Origin: JBMYYR01 sp049609625
Lineage (GTDB): Bacteria; Bacteroidota; Bacteroidia; Flavobacteriales; CAJXXR01
Direction: 5' to 3'
NCBI GenBank assembly: GCA_049609625.1
Contig: JBMYYR010000011.1
Coordinates: 1 to 42,525, forward strand
Length of the DNA stretch: 42,525 nt
Positions 1 through 8,994 of this stretch are shown one piece after another. Positions within the stretch are counted from its first letter, which is position 1. Each line of letters starts with the position of its first letter. The notes beneath the pieces were generated by a model that was not told the DNA's origin, ran no database searches, and worked only from the letters and a program-made list of their open reading frames with translations. The translations under genes were made by a program, and so were the position numbers.

Positions 1-674
1 TTGCAATGGACGACGCCGAAATCAAATATTCGACGGTTCAGAACTGGTATCCAGGTGATAAAGACGGAAAAGGTGGCGTATTCAACTTTGTAACCAAAAG
101 AGGAATTTGCCATAAGCGTTCTAAAATTTCTTGGACTCAAGTGGAAACAGGTTCTGCCGTAACGTGGAAATATCCTTCGTGTATTTTATTGGGTGATGAT
201 TCGGTTGGCGAGTTCTTTTCGGTTGCCGTAACCAACCACCACCAACAAGCTGATACGGGAACAAAAATGATTCACGTTGGAAAAAACACCAGCTCAACAA
301 TTATCTCAAAAGGGATTTCGGCGGGAAAAAGCAATGGTTCGTACCGTGGACTTGTGAAAATCAATAAATCGGCTGAAAACGCTCGAAATTTTTCTGAATG
401 CGATTCACTTTTGATGAGCGACACCTGTGGTTCGCACACCTTCCCTTACATCGAAGTGGGGAACGAAACGGCGCAAATAGAACACGAAGCCAGTACATCA
501 AAAATTGGAGAAGACCAACTGTTTTATTGCAAACAAAGAGGTATTCCGACCAACGAAGCCATCGGGCTTATTGTCAATGGCTATTGCCATTCGGTTTTAG
601 ACAAACTCCCCATGGAATTTGCGGTTGAAGCTCGAAAATTATTAAGCCTATCTCTTGAAGGATCAGTTGGTTAG
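1..674 (+). CDS. sufB: SufB, Fe-S cluster scaffold subunit (C-terminal part, cut by window start)
   Basis: This is the last ~224 residues of SufB, the subunit that with SufC and SufD forms the cytoplasmic SufBC2D scaffold assembling Fe-S clusters. The reading frame is open from the first base, so the start lies upstream of the window. The end shows the typical SufB tail: CDSLLMSDTCGSHTFPYIEV, then EHEASTSKIGEDQLFYCKQR, then a GIPTNEAIGLIVNGYC segment. The Cys in the first stretch and the Glu/His region of the second belong to the SufB core beta-helix and C-terminal helical region. sufC starts 26 bp downstream on the same strand and sufD follows, so this is the normal suf operon order. Identification is firm; only completeness is unknown. 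Confidence 0.96.
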   Translation, partial: AMDDAEIKYSTVQNWYPGDKDGKGGVFNFVTKRGICHKRSKISWTQVETGSAVTWKYPSCILLGDDSVGEFFSVAVTNHHQQADTGTKMIHVGKNTSSTIISKGISAGKSNGSYRGLVKINKSAENARNFSECDSLLMSDTCGSHTFPYIEVGNETAQIEHEASTSKIGEDQLFYCKQRGIPTNEAIGLIVNGYCHSVLDKLPMEFAVEARKLLSLSLEGSVG

Positions 675-700
675 TCCAACATCAAACTAAAAAAAACATC

Positions 701-1447
701 ATGTTAAAAATAAAGAATTTACACGCCAAAATAGAAGCTTTTGACATCCTCAAAGGCATAGATTTAGAAATAAAACCCGGAGAAGTTCACGCTATTATGG
801 GTCCAAACGGCGCCGGAAAATCGACACTTTCTTCTGTTATCGCTGGGCGCGATGATTATGAAGTAACTGAAGGCTCTGTAGAGTTGGATGGAGCAGATTT
901 GCTCGATCTAGAACCTGAAGAGCGCGCGCACAAAGGCGTTTTTCTTTCTTTTCAATATCCTGTTGAAATTCCGGGGATTTCGGTTTCTAATTTTGTGAAA
1001 ACAGCGGTAAACGAAAATCGAAAAGCACAAGGTTTGGATGCCATGCCAGCCAAAGACTTATTGAAAAAAATGAAAGCCAATCAGGCGCTTTTAGGGATGT
1101 CTCCAAAATTTCTTAGTCGCTCAATGAACGAAGGTTTTTCGGGCGGAGAAAAGAAACGAAATGAAATTTTCCAGATGGCCATGCTCGAACCAAAACTCGC
1201 TATTCTTGACGAAACCGATTCTGGACTTGACATTGATGCACTAAAAGTGGTTGCCAAAGGTGTGAATCAGCTTAAAAGTCAGGATAATGCGGTCTTAATC
1301 ATTACGCATTATCAGCGTTTGTTAGATTATATCGTACCAGACTTTGTACATGTTTTGGCAGATGGAAAAATTGTAAAATCGGGAACAAAAGAACTGGCTC
1401 ACGAGCTTGAAGCTAAAGGTTACGATTGGATTGATTCATCAAACTAA
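701..1447 (+). CDS. sufC: SufC, Fe-S assembly ATPase
   Basis: ABC-type ATPase of the SufBC2D complex, 248 residues, the usual SufC length. Walker A is GPNGAGKST at about residues 34-42. The signature is FSGGEKKRNEIFQMA rather than the LSGGQ of transporters, which is characteristic of SufC. Walker B with the catalytic Glu is LAILDETDSGLD, and the H-loop is in IITHYQR. There are no membrane segments. ATP hydrolysis by SufC drives a conformational change in the SufB-SufD pair during cluster assembly (family knowledge). It lies between sufB and sufD with short gaps and is presumably cotranscribed with them. Confidence 0.97.
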   Translation: MLKIKNLHAKIEAFDILKGIDLEIKPGEVHAIMGPNGAGKSTLSSVIAGRDDYEVTEGSVELDGADLLDLEPEERAHKGVFLSFQYPVEIPGISVSNFVKTAVNENRKAQGLDAMPAKDLLKKMKANQALLGMSPKFLSRSMNEGFSGGEKKRNEIFQMAMLEPKLAILDETDSGLDIDALKVVAKGVNQLKSQDNAVLIITHYQRLLDYIVPDFVHVLADGKIVKSGTKELAHELEAKGYDWIDSSN

Positions 1448-1456
1448 ACTAGCGTT

Positions 1457-2722
1457 ATGAATTGGACAGAACATCTTAATATTCAGGAACTTGACTTTCC
1501 TGTTTCGGAACAATTGGAACGCAAAAATGCCTTCAATCGTTTTTCTGAACTAGGCTTGCCAACACGAAAAAACGAAGCTTGGAAATACACCAATCTTAAG
1601 AAATTTATTGATGAGGATTGGAGACTTTCAACAGCATCAAACGTAGATGCAAACAGGCTTCCCAAAAAAATAAATCCAAACGCCTTGCAGTTTGTGTTTA
1701 TCAACGGTCGGTTTTCTGAAACACATTCGGATGCTTTTCCTACAAGTTTCGAAATCAGGACTTTATCTTCTTTAGAACACTACCCAAAGGACTTTGGAAA
1801 AATTGCAACAAACAACAAAGAAAGCTTGTTGGAACTCAACAAAGCTTTATTTCAGGATGGTTTGTTTATTCACCTCAAAAAGAGTGAAACGCTTGAGCAA
1901 AACATCGAATTATTGTTTGTTTATCAATCAGATGAAAAGCAGTTGTCTTTGCCAAGAAACTTCTTTATTTTAGATGAAAATGCGGAAATATTCATCACCG
2001 AAAGACACATTAATTTATCTAAAACAGAGCAGTTTACCAACGCCTTAACGGAAGTTCATGTGGCGAAACACGCACGTTTTAACATGTGTAAAATCCAGAA
2101 TGAAGATGAGCAATTTAACCTCATTGATCATTGTTGGGTGAATCAAGATGAACAATCTTATGCCCAAGTTGACACCTTTAGTTTTGGAGGAAAATTAATT
2201 CGTAACAACCTGAACTTCTTTCACTTAGGAGAACATCTTGAATCCCATTTAAGAGCCATTAGTATTGGCGATAAACGTTCGCATATCGATCATTCTACTT
2301 TGGTTGATCATGCCCAAGCTAATGGATTTTCTAACCAACTCTACAAAGGCATCTACGACGAGCAATCGCATGGTGTGTTCAATGGTCGGATTATGGTGAG
2401 AAAAGATGCTCAGAAAACAAATGCGTTTCAACAAAACAACAATATTGTACGTTCAAAACAAGCTTCAATCGACACGAAACCGCAATTAGAAATTTTTGCT
2501 GATGATGTGAAATGTTCTCACGGTTGTACGGTTGGACAAATGGACGAGCAAGCTGTTTTTTACCTCCAACAAAGAGGAATTCCGAAAAAAGAAGCTACTG
2601 CTATGTTGATTTACGCTTTTGCGAATGAAGCTTTGGAAAACATCAAAGAACCTCATTTGTTGCAACACATCAAAACCATAATGGCGCACAAACTGAATGT
2701 AGCAGGCATGGAACTTAATTAG
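1457..2722 (+). CDS. sufD: SufD, Fe-S cluster assembly subunit
   Basis: SufD, 421 residues, partner of SufB in the SufBC2D scaffold. The N-terminal helical part carries the RKNEAWKYTNLKKF motif (about residues 36-50) typical of SufD. The C-terminal SufBD beta-helix domain contains SHIDHSTLVDHAQA, GVFNGRIMVRKDAQKTNAFQ and the ending block DDVKCSHGCTVGQMDEQAVF. It starts 9 bp after sufC and ends 1 bp before radC. sufS and sufE do not follow as they often do in Flavobacteriia; sufS is found at 19396-20613 on the other strand. Confidence 0.96.
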   Translation: MNWTEHLNIQELDFPVSEQLERKNAFNRFSELGLPTRKNEAWKYTNLKKFIDEDWRLSTASNVDANRLPKKINPNALQFVFINGRFSETHSDAFPTSFEIRTLSSLEHYPKDFGKIATNNKESLLELNKALFQDGLFIHLKKSETLEQNIELLFVYQSDEKQLSLPRNFFILDENAEIFITERHINLSKTEQFTNALTEVHVAKHARFNMCKIQNEDEQFNLIDHCWVNQDEQSYAQVDTFSFGGKLIRNNLNFFHLGEHLESHLRAISIGDKRSHIDHSTLVDHAQANGFSNQLYKGIYDEQSHGVFNGRIMVRKDAQKTNAFQQNNNIVRSKQASIDTKPQLEIFADDVKCSHGCTVGQMDEQAVFYLQQRGIPKKEATAMLIYAFANEALENIKEPHLLQHIKTIMAHKLNVAGMELN

Positions 2723-2723
2723 A

Positions 2724-3428
2724 ATGACGGATCAGCAAGGAAAGAAATCGATAAAGCAATGGGCTGAGGACGATATGCCTCGGGAGAAACTCATGCATAA
2801 AGGCGAAAAAGCCTTATCAAATTCGGAACTTGTTGCCATTCTTTTAGGCTCGGGAAATAAAGAACTTTCGGCGGTTGGCTTAGCGCAATTTATGCTCGAT
2901 GATCAAGCTAATCAGCTATCTAGCCTTGCCAAGCTCTCTGTCAAAGAACTTTGCCAATACAAAGGTATTGGTCCTGCCAAAGCCGTAAGTCTAAAAGCTT
3001 GTTTTGAGCTCGGAAGACGTCAAAAAACTGAACAAGTTCACCTCAATAAAATCAAAATCACGAGTTCTAAAACCGCTTTTGATGTGCTTTACACCTACCT
3101 CAATGGCTTGGTGCATGAAGAGGTTTGGATTTTGTTTTTATCACGATCTAATGCTGTTATTTCGGTCGAAAATTTGAGCAAAGGCGGACTTTCTTCAACG
3201 GTAATTGATTTAAAGATTTTGTTCAAAAAAGCCCTTTTGCATCAGTGTAGCGGACTTATTTTGGCTCACAATCACCCCTCGGGTTCGGCAAAAGCAAGCC
3301 AAGCCGACCTGAACATTACAAAAAAAATAAAGGACGCTGCTGTTTTGTTTGACATCCAATTACTAGATCATTTGATTTTTTATGACAACAGGTATTTGAG
3401 TATGGCAGACGAAAATTTAATGCCCTAA
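2724..3428 (+). CDS. radC: RadC-family protein (JAB/MPN domain)
   Basis: RadC family (DUF2466/UPF0758), 234 residues, full length. The N-terminal third holds a helix-hairpin-helix segment (ELCQYKGIGPAKAVSLKACF, about residues 75-94). The C-terminal two thirds is a JAB/MPN metalloprotease-like fold with the zinc motif HNHPSGSAKASQAD near residues 182-195 and an upstream Glu in VHEEVWILFL. The original claim that RadC is a DNA repair protein was withdrawn for E. coli, so its true role is unclear. Start is ATG one base after the sufD stop, which suggests translational coupling. The following gene begins 13 bp downstream. Confidence 0.93.
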   Translation: MTDQQGKKSIKQWAEDDMPREKLMHKGEKALSNSELVAILLGSGNKELSAVGLAQFMLDDQANQLSSLAKLSVKELCQYKGIGPAKAVSLKACFELGRRQKTEQVHLNKIKITSSKTAFDVLYTYLNGLVHEEVWILFLSRSNAVISVENLSKGGLSSTVIDLKILFKKALLHQCSGLILAHNHPSGSAKASQADLNITKKIKDAAVLFDIQLLDHLIFYDNRYLSMADENLMP

Positions 3429-3441
3429 AAAACAATATGTT

Positions 3442-4605
3442 ATGTCAAAAATATTACTTGTTGAAGACGAAATTGCGATTCGAAATGTGCTTAAAAAAAT
3501 TATAAGCGCAGAGAATAGTTCTTATCAAATCAGCGAAGCCGAAAATGGTTTTGATGCTTTTGCGATGGTACAAAAAGACAATTTTGACCTTATTTTGTGC
3601 GACATCAAAATGCCAAAAATGGATGGCGTCGAGTTTTTAGAAAAATGTATGAAACTCAATCCAGAAACGACTATTGTGATGATTTCTGGTCATGGCGACA
3701 TCAGTACAGCTGTAGATTGTATGAAAAAAGGTGCTTTTGATTTTATCTCAAAACCGCCAGACCTCAACCATTTGATGAATACCATCAGAAATGGACTCGA
3801 CAGAAAGCACCTGATTGTTGAGAACAAACGCCTGAAGCGTAAAGTCAACAAAAAATATGAAATGATTGGCGATTCGCCAGCTATTGCTAAGATTCAATCG
3901 ATGATTGAGAAAGTAGCTCCAACCGAAGCGCGCGTTTTGATTACGGGAGACAACGGAACTGGAAAAGAATTGATTGCGCATTGGATTCATGAAAAATCAA
4001 ACCGTTGTAAAGCTCCAATGATTGAAGTAAATTGCGCTGCCATTCCCTCAGAACTTATTGAAAGTGAGCTTTTTGGACATGAAAAAGGCGCTTTTACTTC
4101 GGCAAACAAACAACGAAAAGGTCAGTTTGAGATTGCTAATGGCGGTACACTTTTTCTAGATGAAGTTGGCGACATGAGCCTTTCGGCGCAAGCCAAAGTC
4201 TTACGAGTTTTGCAAGAACACAAACTGACACGTGTTGGCGGCGACAAAAGCATCAAAGTAAACGTTCGGGTTTTGGCTGCAACCAATAAAAATCTAAAAG
4301 ATGAAATTGCCGCAGGAAGATTCCGAGAAGATTTATATCACCGTTTGGGTGTCATCCTGATTCACAATCCGTCTTTGGACGACCGAAAAGAAGATATTCC
4401 TTTGTTGGTCGAACATTTTCTCACTCAACTTTGTGGAGAACAAGGTATTGCAGAAAAAAATATTCAACCAGATGCTTTAGAAACTTTGAAAGCTTACAGC
4501 TGGTCTGGGAATATTAGAGAATTAAGAAATGTAGTTGAACGCCTGATTATTTTATCGGGAACTGAAATTACTAAAGAAGATGTGGAGATGTTTGCTGGGA
4601 AGTAA
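3442..4605 (+). CDS. Sigma-54-dependent response regulator lacking a DNA-binding domain
   Basis: NtrC-type regulator, 387 residues. Receiver domain at about 1-120: phospho-acceptor D54 in LILCDIKMPKMDG, and the conserved Lys in FISKPPD at about 104. AAA+ sigma-54 activator domain at about 140-370: Walker A GDNGTGKE (169-176), loop 1 GAFTSA at 216-221 in place of the usual GAFTGA, Walker B GGTLFLDEVGD, R-finger region RFREDLYHRLGV, sensor II SWSGNIRELRNVVERL. The protein stops about 20 residues after that, so the Fis-type helix-turn-helix normally found in this family is absent. HTH-less activators are known (Helicobacter FlgR, Chlamydia CtcC) and act from solution. No partner histidine kinase is adjacent. 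Target genes cannot be inferred. Confidence 0.93.
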   Translation: MSKILLVEDEIAIRNVLKKIISAENSSYQISEAENGFDAFAMVQKDNFDLILCDIKMPKMDGVEFLEKCMKLNPETTIVMISGHGDISTAVDCMKKGAFDFISKPPDLNHLMNTIRNGLDRKHLIVENKRLKRKVNKKYEMIGDSPAIAKIQSMIEKVAPTEARVLITGDNGTGKELIAHWIHEKSNRCKAPMIEVNCAAIPSELIESELFGHEKGAFTSANKQRKGQFEIANGGTLFLDEVGDMSLSAQAKVLRVLQEHKLTRVGGDKSIKVNVRVLAATNKNLKDEIAAGRFREDLYHRLGVILIHNPSLDDRKEDIPLLVEHFLTQLCGEQGIAEKNIQPDALETLKAYSWSGNIRELRNVVERLIILSGTEITKEDVEMFAGK

Positions 4606-4644
4606 AAAACATTGTATATTGTACTAATAAATCAAAAAAATATC

Positions 4645-6177
4645 ATGAAAAAAATAATAACTCTAAGCAACATCATTCTACTTCTTTTTTCTTTTACTAC
4701 TCAGCTTGGCGCACAAACAGAAAAAGAAAAACAGGTTGAAAAAGTGCTTAATGATCGATTAAATACTCAAGAAAGTGAGCCTGTAAACCGTGTTGAGTTT
4801 GAGCTTAAAGATGGATGGAAAAAGCACGACATAAAGACCTTTGAAACTGGCATTATTTCTTATGCTAAAGAAACTTCTATGGGTTCTAAGACATGGAAAA
4901 TTGATGCGTATTCAACCGAACTTGAACTTAAGAACACAATAGAAATTGAAACAAAGTATCGTAAACTCGAATTAACATACGAAACTGAAAACCAATTATT
5001 TATGTTATTCGCCAAAAATAACGGGAAGTTTGAACTTTTTTCGATTGATATTGAAACTTTAGAATACAAAACAACTACTGGAAAAGTTCCTTCTTCCTTT
5101 GATCTGAAAGACCTTAAAATATTAAACAATACTGCTTATATAACAGGGTCAGAATTAGTGATTTTAGTAGATTTAGAAACAGGAATTCTTAAGAAGTTAA
5201 AAATTATACTCGAAAACTATAGACCTTACCTTAATCAGGTAAAAGATATTCAGATAATAAATGATGTAAATGAAGCCTTAATTTATTTTCAAGTTGAATT
5301 AGGATTTGAAAATGAGTATTATATTGTTCGGTTAGATGAACATGGCAATCAAAAAGGTCAAATAAAACTTAAAAGGGAGAAAGATAAGCATATTGTATCA
5401 GCAACTTCAACATGTATTGGTAAGGGAGGTTATCTTGTTACAGGAACGTATTCACACAAAAAAAACAACCTTTCTACTGGAGTATTTATTTCTAAAATAA
5501 CAAATAACAAAACAAATTTTATTAAGTTTTATAACTTCTTAGAATTTGATTATTTCGCTACTCATTTACCGTTTAGAGAACAGCGAAAAATAAAAAGAAA
5601 AAAAGCTCGTAAAGAGAAAAAAGGAAAGGAATTAGAAAGAAGCTATCTGATTGATATTCATAATATTGTAGAACGAAATAACCAATATTTCTTTTTAGGT
5701 GAAGTATATCATGCTACTACTAGGCCTACAACAGCATTTGGTCCAAATGGCCAATCATATACAACATATGTGTTTGATGGCTATCAATACACAAATGCTG
5801 TCCTAGCGAGTTTTGATAAATCGGGTAATAAACAATGGGACGAATCTTTCTATATGTACCCAGACTATAAACCTTTTAAACCAAAAAAATTCGTAACCCA
5901 TTCATTTACAGATGATAACCAAATTAAACTTGTCTATTCAGGTAGAGAATCAATTAGTGCTCAAACTTTTGATTTCTATGGTAACACAATAGATTTGTTA
6001 TTCTTTAAAGATATTGATACCGGAGATGGTGAAGATCAAACAAGAACCCAAACTAAAGCAATGATGGACTACTGGTACGGAAACTATTTCATTGCACATG
6101 GCACTGCTAAAATCAGAAACAAAAACTCTAAAGAAAAACGTAAGGTTTATTTTATAAATAAAATCTCATACAACTAA
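4645..6177 (+). CDS. Secreted protein of unknown function
   Basis: I do not recognise this gene. It encodes 510 residues from the ATG at 4645; an in-frame TTG at 4612 would extend it, but the ATG is followed at once by a clean signal peptide (MKKIITLSNIILLLFSF ... LGAQ), so 4645 is preferred. The mature part is rich in beta-strand and charged residues and has weak spaced motifs (GYLVTGTYS, NAVLASFDKSGNKQW, IDTGDGED) that suggest a beta-propeller-like fold; this is inference. A strongly basic stretch, REQRKIKRKKARKEKKGKEL, sits near the middle. It follows the sigma-54 regulator by 39 bp and may share its transcript. No outer-membrane sorting domain is visible at the C-terminus, which ends with KVYFINKISYN. 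Confidence 0.8.
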   Translation: MKKIITLSNIILLLFSFTTQLGAQTEKEKQVEKVLNDRLNTQESEPVNRVEFELKDGWKKHDIKTFETGIISYAKETSMGSKTWKIDAYSTELELKNTIEIETKYRKLELTYETENQLFMLFAKNNGKFELFSIDIETLEYKTTTGKVPSSFDLKDLKILNNTAYITGSELVILVDLETGILKKLKIILENYRPYLNQVKDIQIINDVNEALIYFQVELGFENEYYIVRLDEHGNQKGQIKLKREKDKHIVSATSTCIGKGGYLVTGTYSHKKNNLSTGVFISKITNNKTNFIKFYNFLEFDYFATHLPFREQRKIKRKKARKEKKGKELERSYLIDIHNIVERNNQYFFLGEVYHATTRPTTAFGPNGQSYTTYVFDGYQYTNAVLASFDKSGNKQWDESFYMYPDYKPFKPKKFVTHSFTDDNQIKLVYSGRESISAQTFDFYGNTIDLLFFKDIDTGDGEDQTRTQTKAMMDYWYGNYFIAHGTAKIRNKNSKEKRKVYFINKISYN

Positions 6178-6199
6178 ACCTAACATCTCTCAAGCTCAC

Positions 6200-6251
6200 A
6201 AAACCAAAAACTGGCTTATAGATTTTGAAATCTATAAGCCAGTTTTGGTTT
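6200..6251. terminator. Bidirectional hairpin between convergent genes
   Basis: A long near-perfect inverted repeat: left arm 6201-6225 (contains CTGGCTTATAGATTT) and right arm 6228-6251 (AAATCTATAAGCCAG...), with a 2-base loop and one unpaired A. The A-rich left flank and T-rich right flank give a U-tract in both directions. It lies 23 bp after the secreted-protein gene (+) and 12 bp after valS (-), and probably terminates both. Confidence 0.85.
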
Positions 6252-6262
6252 ACAATTATCAG

Positions 6263-8899
6263 TTAACTAAGCTCCTCAATTTGAGTTTCTAAAGCACTAA
6301 GTTTAGCTTCCATATCTTGTTGCTTTTTCTTTTCGGTGGCAACAACTTGTTCGGGTGCATTGGCAACAAAACGCTCGTTAGCTAATTTTTTCTGAACGCC
6401 TTTTAAGCTATTTTGAGTCCGTTTGAGTTCCTCATTTAGTTTCGCTAATTCCTCTTCGATGTTGATGTTACCCTGAGCTGGAATAAAATACTGACAAGAT
6501 TCTATGCGGAATGAAAAGGCTTGTTTTGGCTTTTCGTTTGTAAATTCAATTTCCGAAAGTTGAGCTAATTTGATGATCAAAGGCGCATAAGCTTCAATTG
6601 AACGCGCGCCGATGGCAAAACATTTAAGTTTTTCGCGTGGAGAAATGCCTTTTTGAGCTCTTACCGATCGAATATTCGACACCACTTGAAAGGCATGATC
6701 CATGGCTTTTAAAAATTCTGGATTTGCCTTCTCCCCTTTCATCCATTCACTCGACATGATGCTTTTTTCCTCTCTTCCGTCAGATAAATTATGCCAAATT
6801 TCTTCCGAAATAAAAGGCATAAAAGGATGTAATACTTCCATCAAACGATCGAAAAAGCTTAGGGTTTGTTGATAGGTTTGTTTATCGATTGAATCTTGAT
6901 AGTTTGGTTTTATAGATTCTAAATACAACGAACAGAAGTCGTTCCAAATCAATTTATAAATCTCCATTAAGGCTTCAGAGATTTTAAATTCATCAAACAA
7001 ACCATTGACTTTCAATACAATATCATTCAATTGAGCTTCAAACCATTCTATAGCTATTTTGCTCGAAATTGGCAGGTCTTTGTCTGCAACTTCCCAAGAT
7101 TTGGTTAATCTCAAGGCATTCCAAAGTTTGGTATTGAAGTTTCTACCTTGCTCACAAAGCGGATACACCACTTCCCCATCATCTTTGGTTTGGGATTCAA
7201 ATTTCAGGTCATTTCCTGCGGCCGAGGTTAGTAACAAACCAGAACGCACACCATCCGCACCATAGCGTTCGATGAGTTCGAGTGCGTCAGGAGAATTTCC
7301 GAGCGATTTACTCATTTTTCTTCCTAAACCATCTCTAATCAAACCTGTGAAATACACATGTTTGAAAGGCAGTTCCTTTTTATATTCATAGCCTGCCATA
7401 ATCATTCTGGCAATCCAGAAAAAGATAATATCTGGTCCAGTTACAATCGCTTCTCCTGGATAATAATAGTCCTGCTCGTCTTTCCCGAACACCGCCATCG
7501 GCCACAGCCAAGACGAAAACCAGGTATCCAAAGCATCCTCATCCTGACAAAGTTGATTGAGTTTCAGTTCCGAATTTCCAGATTTTGCTTTAGCTAATTC
7601 CAAAGCTTCTTCTTTGGTGTTGGCAACCACAAAATCGTTTTCTGCCGTACCATAATAGAACGCCGGAATTTGATGCCCCCACCACAATTGTCTCGAAATA
7701 CACCAATCTTTGATGTTTTCCATCCAATGGCGATAGGTGTTTTTTTGATTTTCGGGATGAAACTGAATCGTGTTATTCATCACGTTTTCCAAAGCTGGTT
7801 TTGCCAATTTTTCCATCGCACAAAACCATTGCATCGACAATCTTGGTTCAACCACAGCATTTGAACGCTCTGATCGACCAACTTTATTTTCGATGTCTTC
7901 AATTTTGATGAGCAAGCCAGCTTCTTTCAAAGCTTCAACAATCTGTTCTCGGGCTTCAAAACGATCTAATCCAACAAAAAGTTGAGCATCAGCATTCAAG
8001 GTTCCATCAGCATTCAAGATGTTGATTTGCTCCAAATTATGTGTTTTTCCAAGTTCATAATCATTCAAATCATGAGCTGGAGTTACTTTTAGACAACCTG
8101 TTCCAAATTCGATATCAACATAAGTATCTTCAATAATCGGGATAGATCGATTGATGAGCGGCACGATGGCTTTTTTACCATTTAGGTGCGTAAATCGCTC
8201 ATCTTCAGGATGAATACAAACAGCCGTATCACCCAAAAGGGTTTCAGGACGTGTGGTTGCAATCTCCACAAAATCGGTCGAATTTTCAATCTTATACTTT
8301 ATATAATACAGTTTCGATTGTTCTTCGGTATGGATAACTTCTTCGTCAGACAAAGCCGTAAGTGCCGCCGGATCCCAGTTTACCATCCGTGTTCCTCGGT
8401 AGATATAGCCTTTGTTGTATAAATCTACAAAAGTGTTAATCACTTCCTTTGAATAGTCCGGATCCATCGTAAAACTTGTCCGAGACCAATCGCAAGAGGC
8501 ACCCAATTTTTTGAGTTGTTCGAGGATAATACCGCCGTGTTTGTCTTTCCATTCAAAGGCATGATCTAAAAACTCAGCTCGTGTCAAATCCGATTTTTTA
8601 ATGCCTTCTTTTGCCAATTTGGCAACAACTTTTGACTCAGTGGCAATAGAAGCATGATCTGTTCCGGGCACCCAGCACGCGTTCTTTCCCATCATCCGTG
8701 CACGTCGGATCAACACATCTTGAATGGTGTTATTCAACATGTGTCCCATGTGTAAAACGCCCGTTACGTTTGGCGGTGGAATGACAATAGTAAAGGCTTC
8801 TTTTTCGTTTGGTTTAGATTCAAAAAGCTTGTGTTCTGTCCAGAATTCATACCATTTGCCTTCAATGGTTTTGGCATTATATTGCGCTTCTAATTCCAT
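6263..8899 (-). CDS. valS: Valyl-tRNA synthetase
   Basis: Class I aminoacyl-tRNA synthetase charging tRNA-Val, 878 residues, normal for bacterial ValS. The HIGH-type motif HMGHM is at about residue 50 within PPPNVTGVLHMGHMLNNTI, and KMSKSLGNSPD begins near residue 528. The editing (CP1) domain region includes TTRPETLLGDTAVCIHPED. The C-terminal coiled-coil arm (EELAKLNEELKRTQNSLKGV) that grips tRNA-Val is present, distinguishing it from IleRS and LeuRS. It is the third gene of a minus-strand group after ferritin; a 95-bp gap separates them, so it may have its own promoter. Confidence 0.97.
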   Translation of the reverse strand: MELEAQYNAKTIEGKWYEFWTEHKLFESKPNEKEAFTIVIPPPNVTGVLHMGHMLNNTIQDVLIRRARMMGKNACWVPGTDHASIATESKVVAKLAKEGIKKSDLTRAEFLDHAFEWKDKHGGIILEQLKKLGASCDWSRTSFTMDPDYSKEVINTFVDLYNKGYIYRGTRMVNWDPAALTALSDEEVIHTEEQSKLYYIKYKIENSTDFVEIATTRPETLLGDTAVCIHPEDERFTHLNGKKAIVPLINRSIPIIEDTYVDIEFGTGCLKVTPAHDLNDYELGKTHNLEQINILNADGTLNADAQLFVGLDRFEAREQIVEALKEAGLLIKIEDIENKVGRSERSNAVVEPRLSMQWFCAMEKLAKPALENVMNNTIQFHPENQKNTYRHWMENIKDWCISRQLWWGHQIPAFYYGTAENDFVVANTKEEALELAKAKSGNSELKLNQLCQDEDALDTWFSSWLWPMAVFGKDEQDYYYPGEAIVTGPDIIFFWIARMIMAGYEYKKELPFKHVYFTGLIRDGLGRKMSKSLGNSPDALELIERYGADGVRSGLLLTSAAGNDLKFESQTKDDGEVVYPLCEQGRNFNTKLWNALRLTKSWEVADKDLPISSKIAIEWFEAQLNDIVLKVNGLFDEFKISEALMEIYKLIWNDFCSLYLESIKPNYQDSIDKQTYQQTLSFFDRLMEVLHPFMPFISEEIWHNLSDGREEKSIMSSEWMKGEKANPEFLKAMDHAFQVVSNIRSVRAQKGISPREKLKCFAIGARSIEAYAPLIIKLAQLSEIEFTNEKPKQAFSFRIESCQYFIPAQGNINIEEELAKLNEELKRTQNSLKGVQKKLANERFVANAPEQVVATEKKKQQDMEAKLSALETQIEELS

Positions 8900-8994
8900 A
8901 AGTTGTTGCGTTAAAAAACATCAGAAATCAAGTTTAATTAACTGATTACCAATGTTTTTCAAATTAAAAATTAACTTTTTTAGCTTAAAATATT

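Noticed and set aside
4612..4644. TTG-initiated extension of the secreted-protein gene
   Set aside because: The ATG at 4645 is followed directly by a signal peptide; the longer start would bury it.
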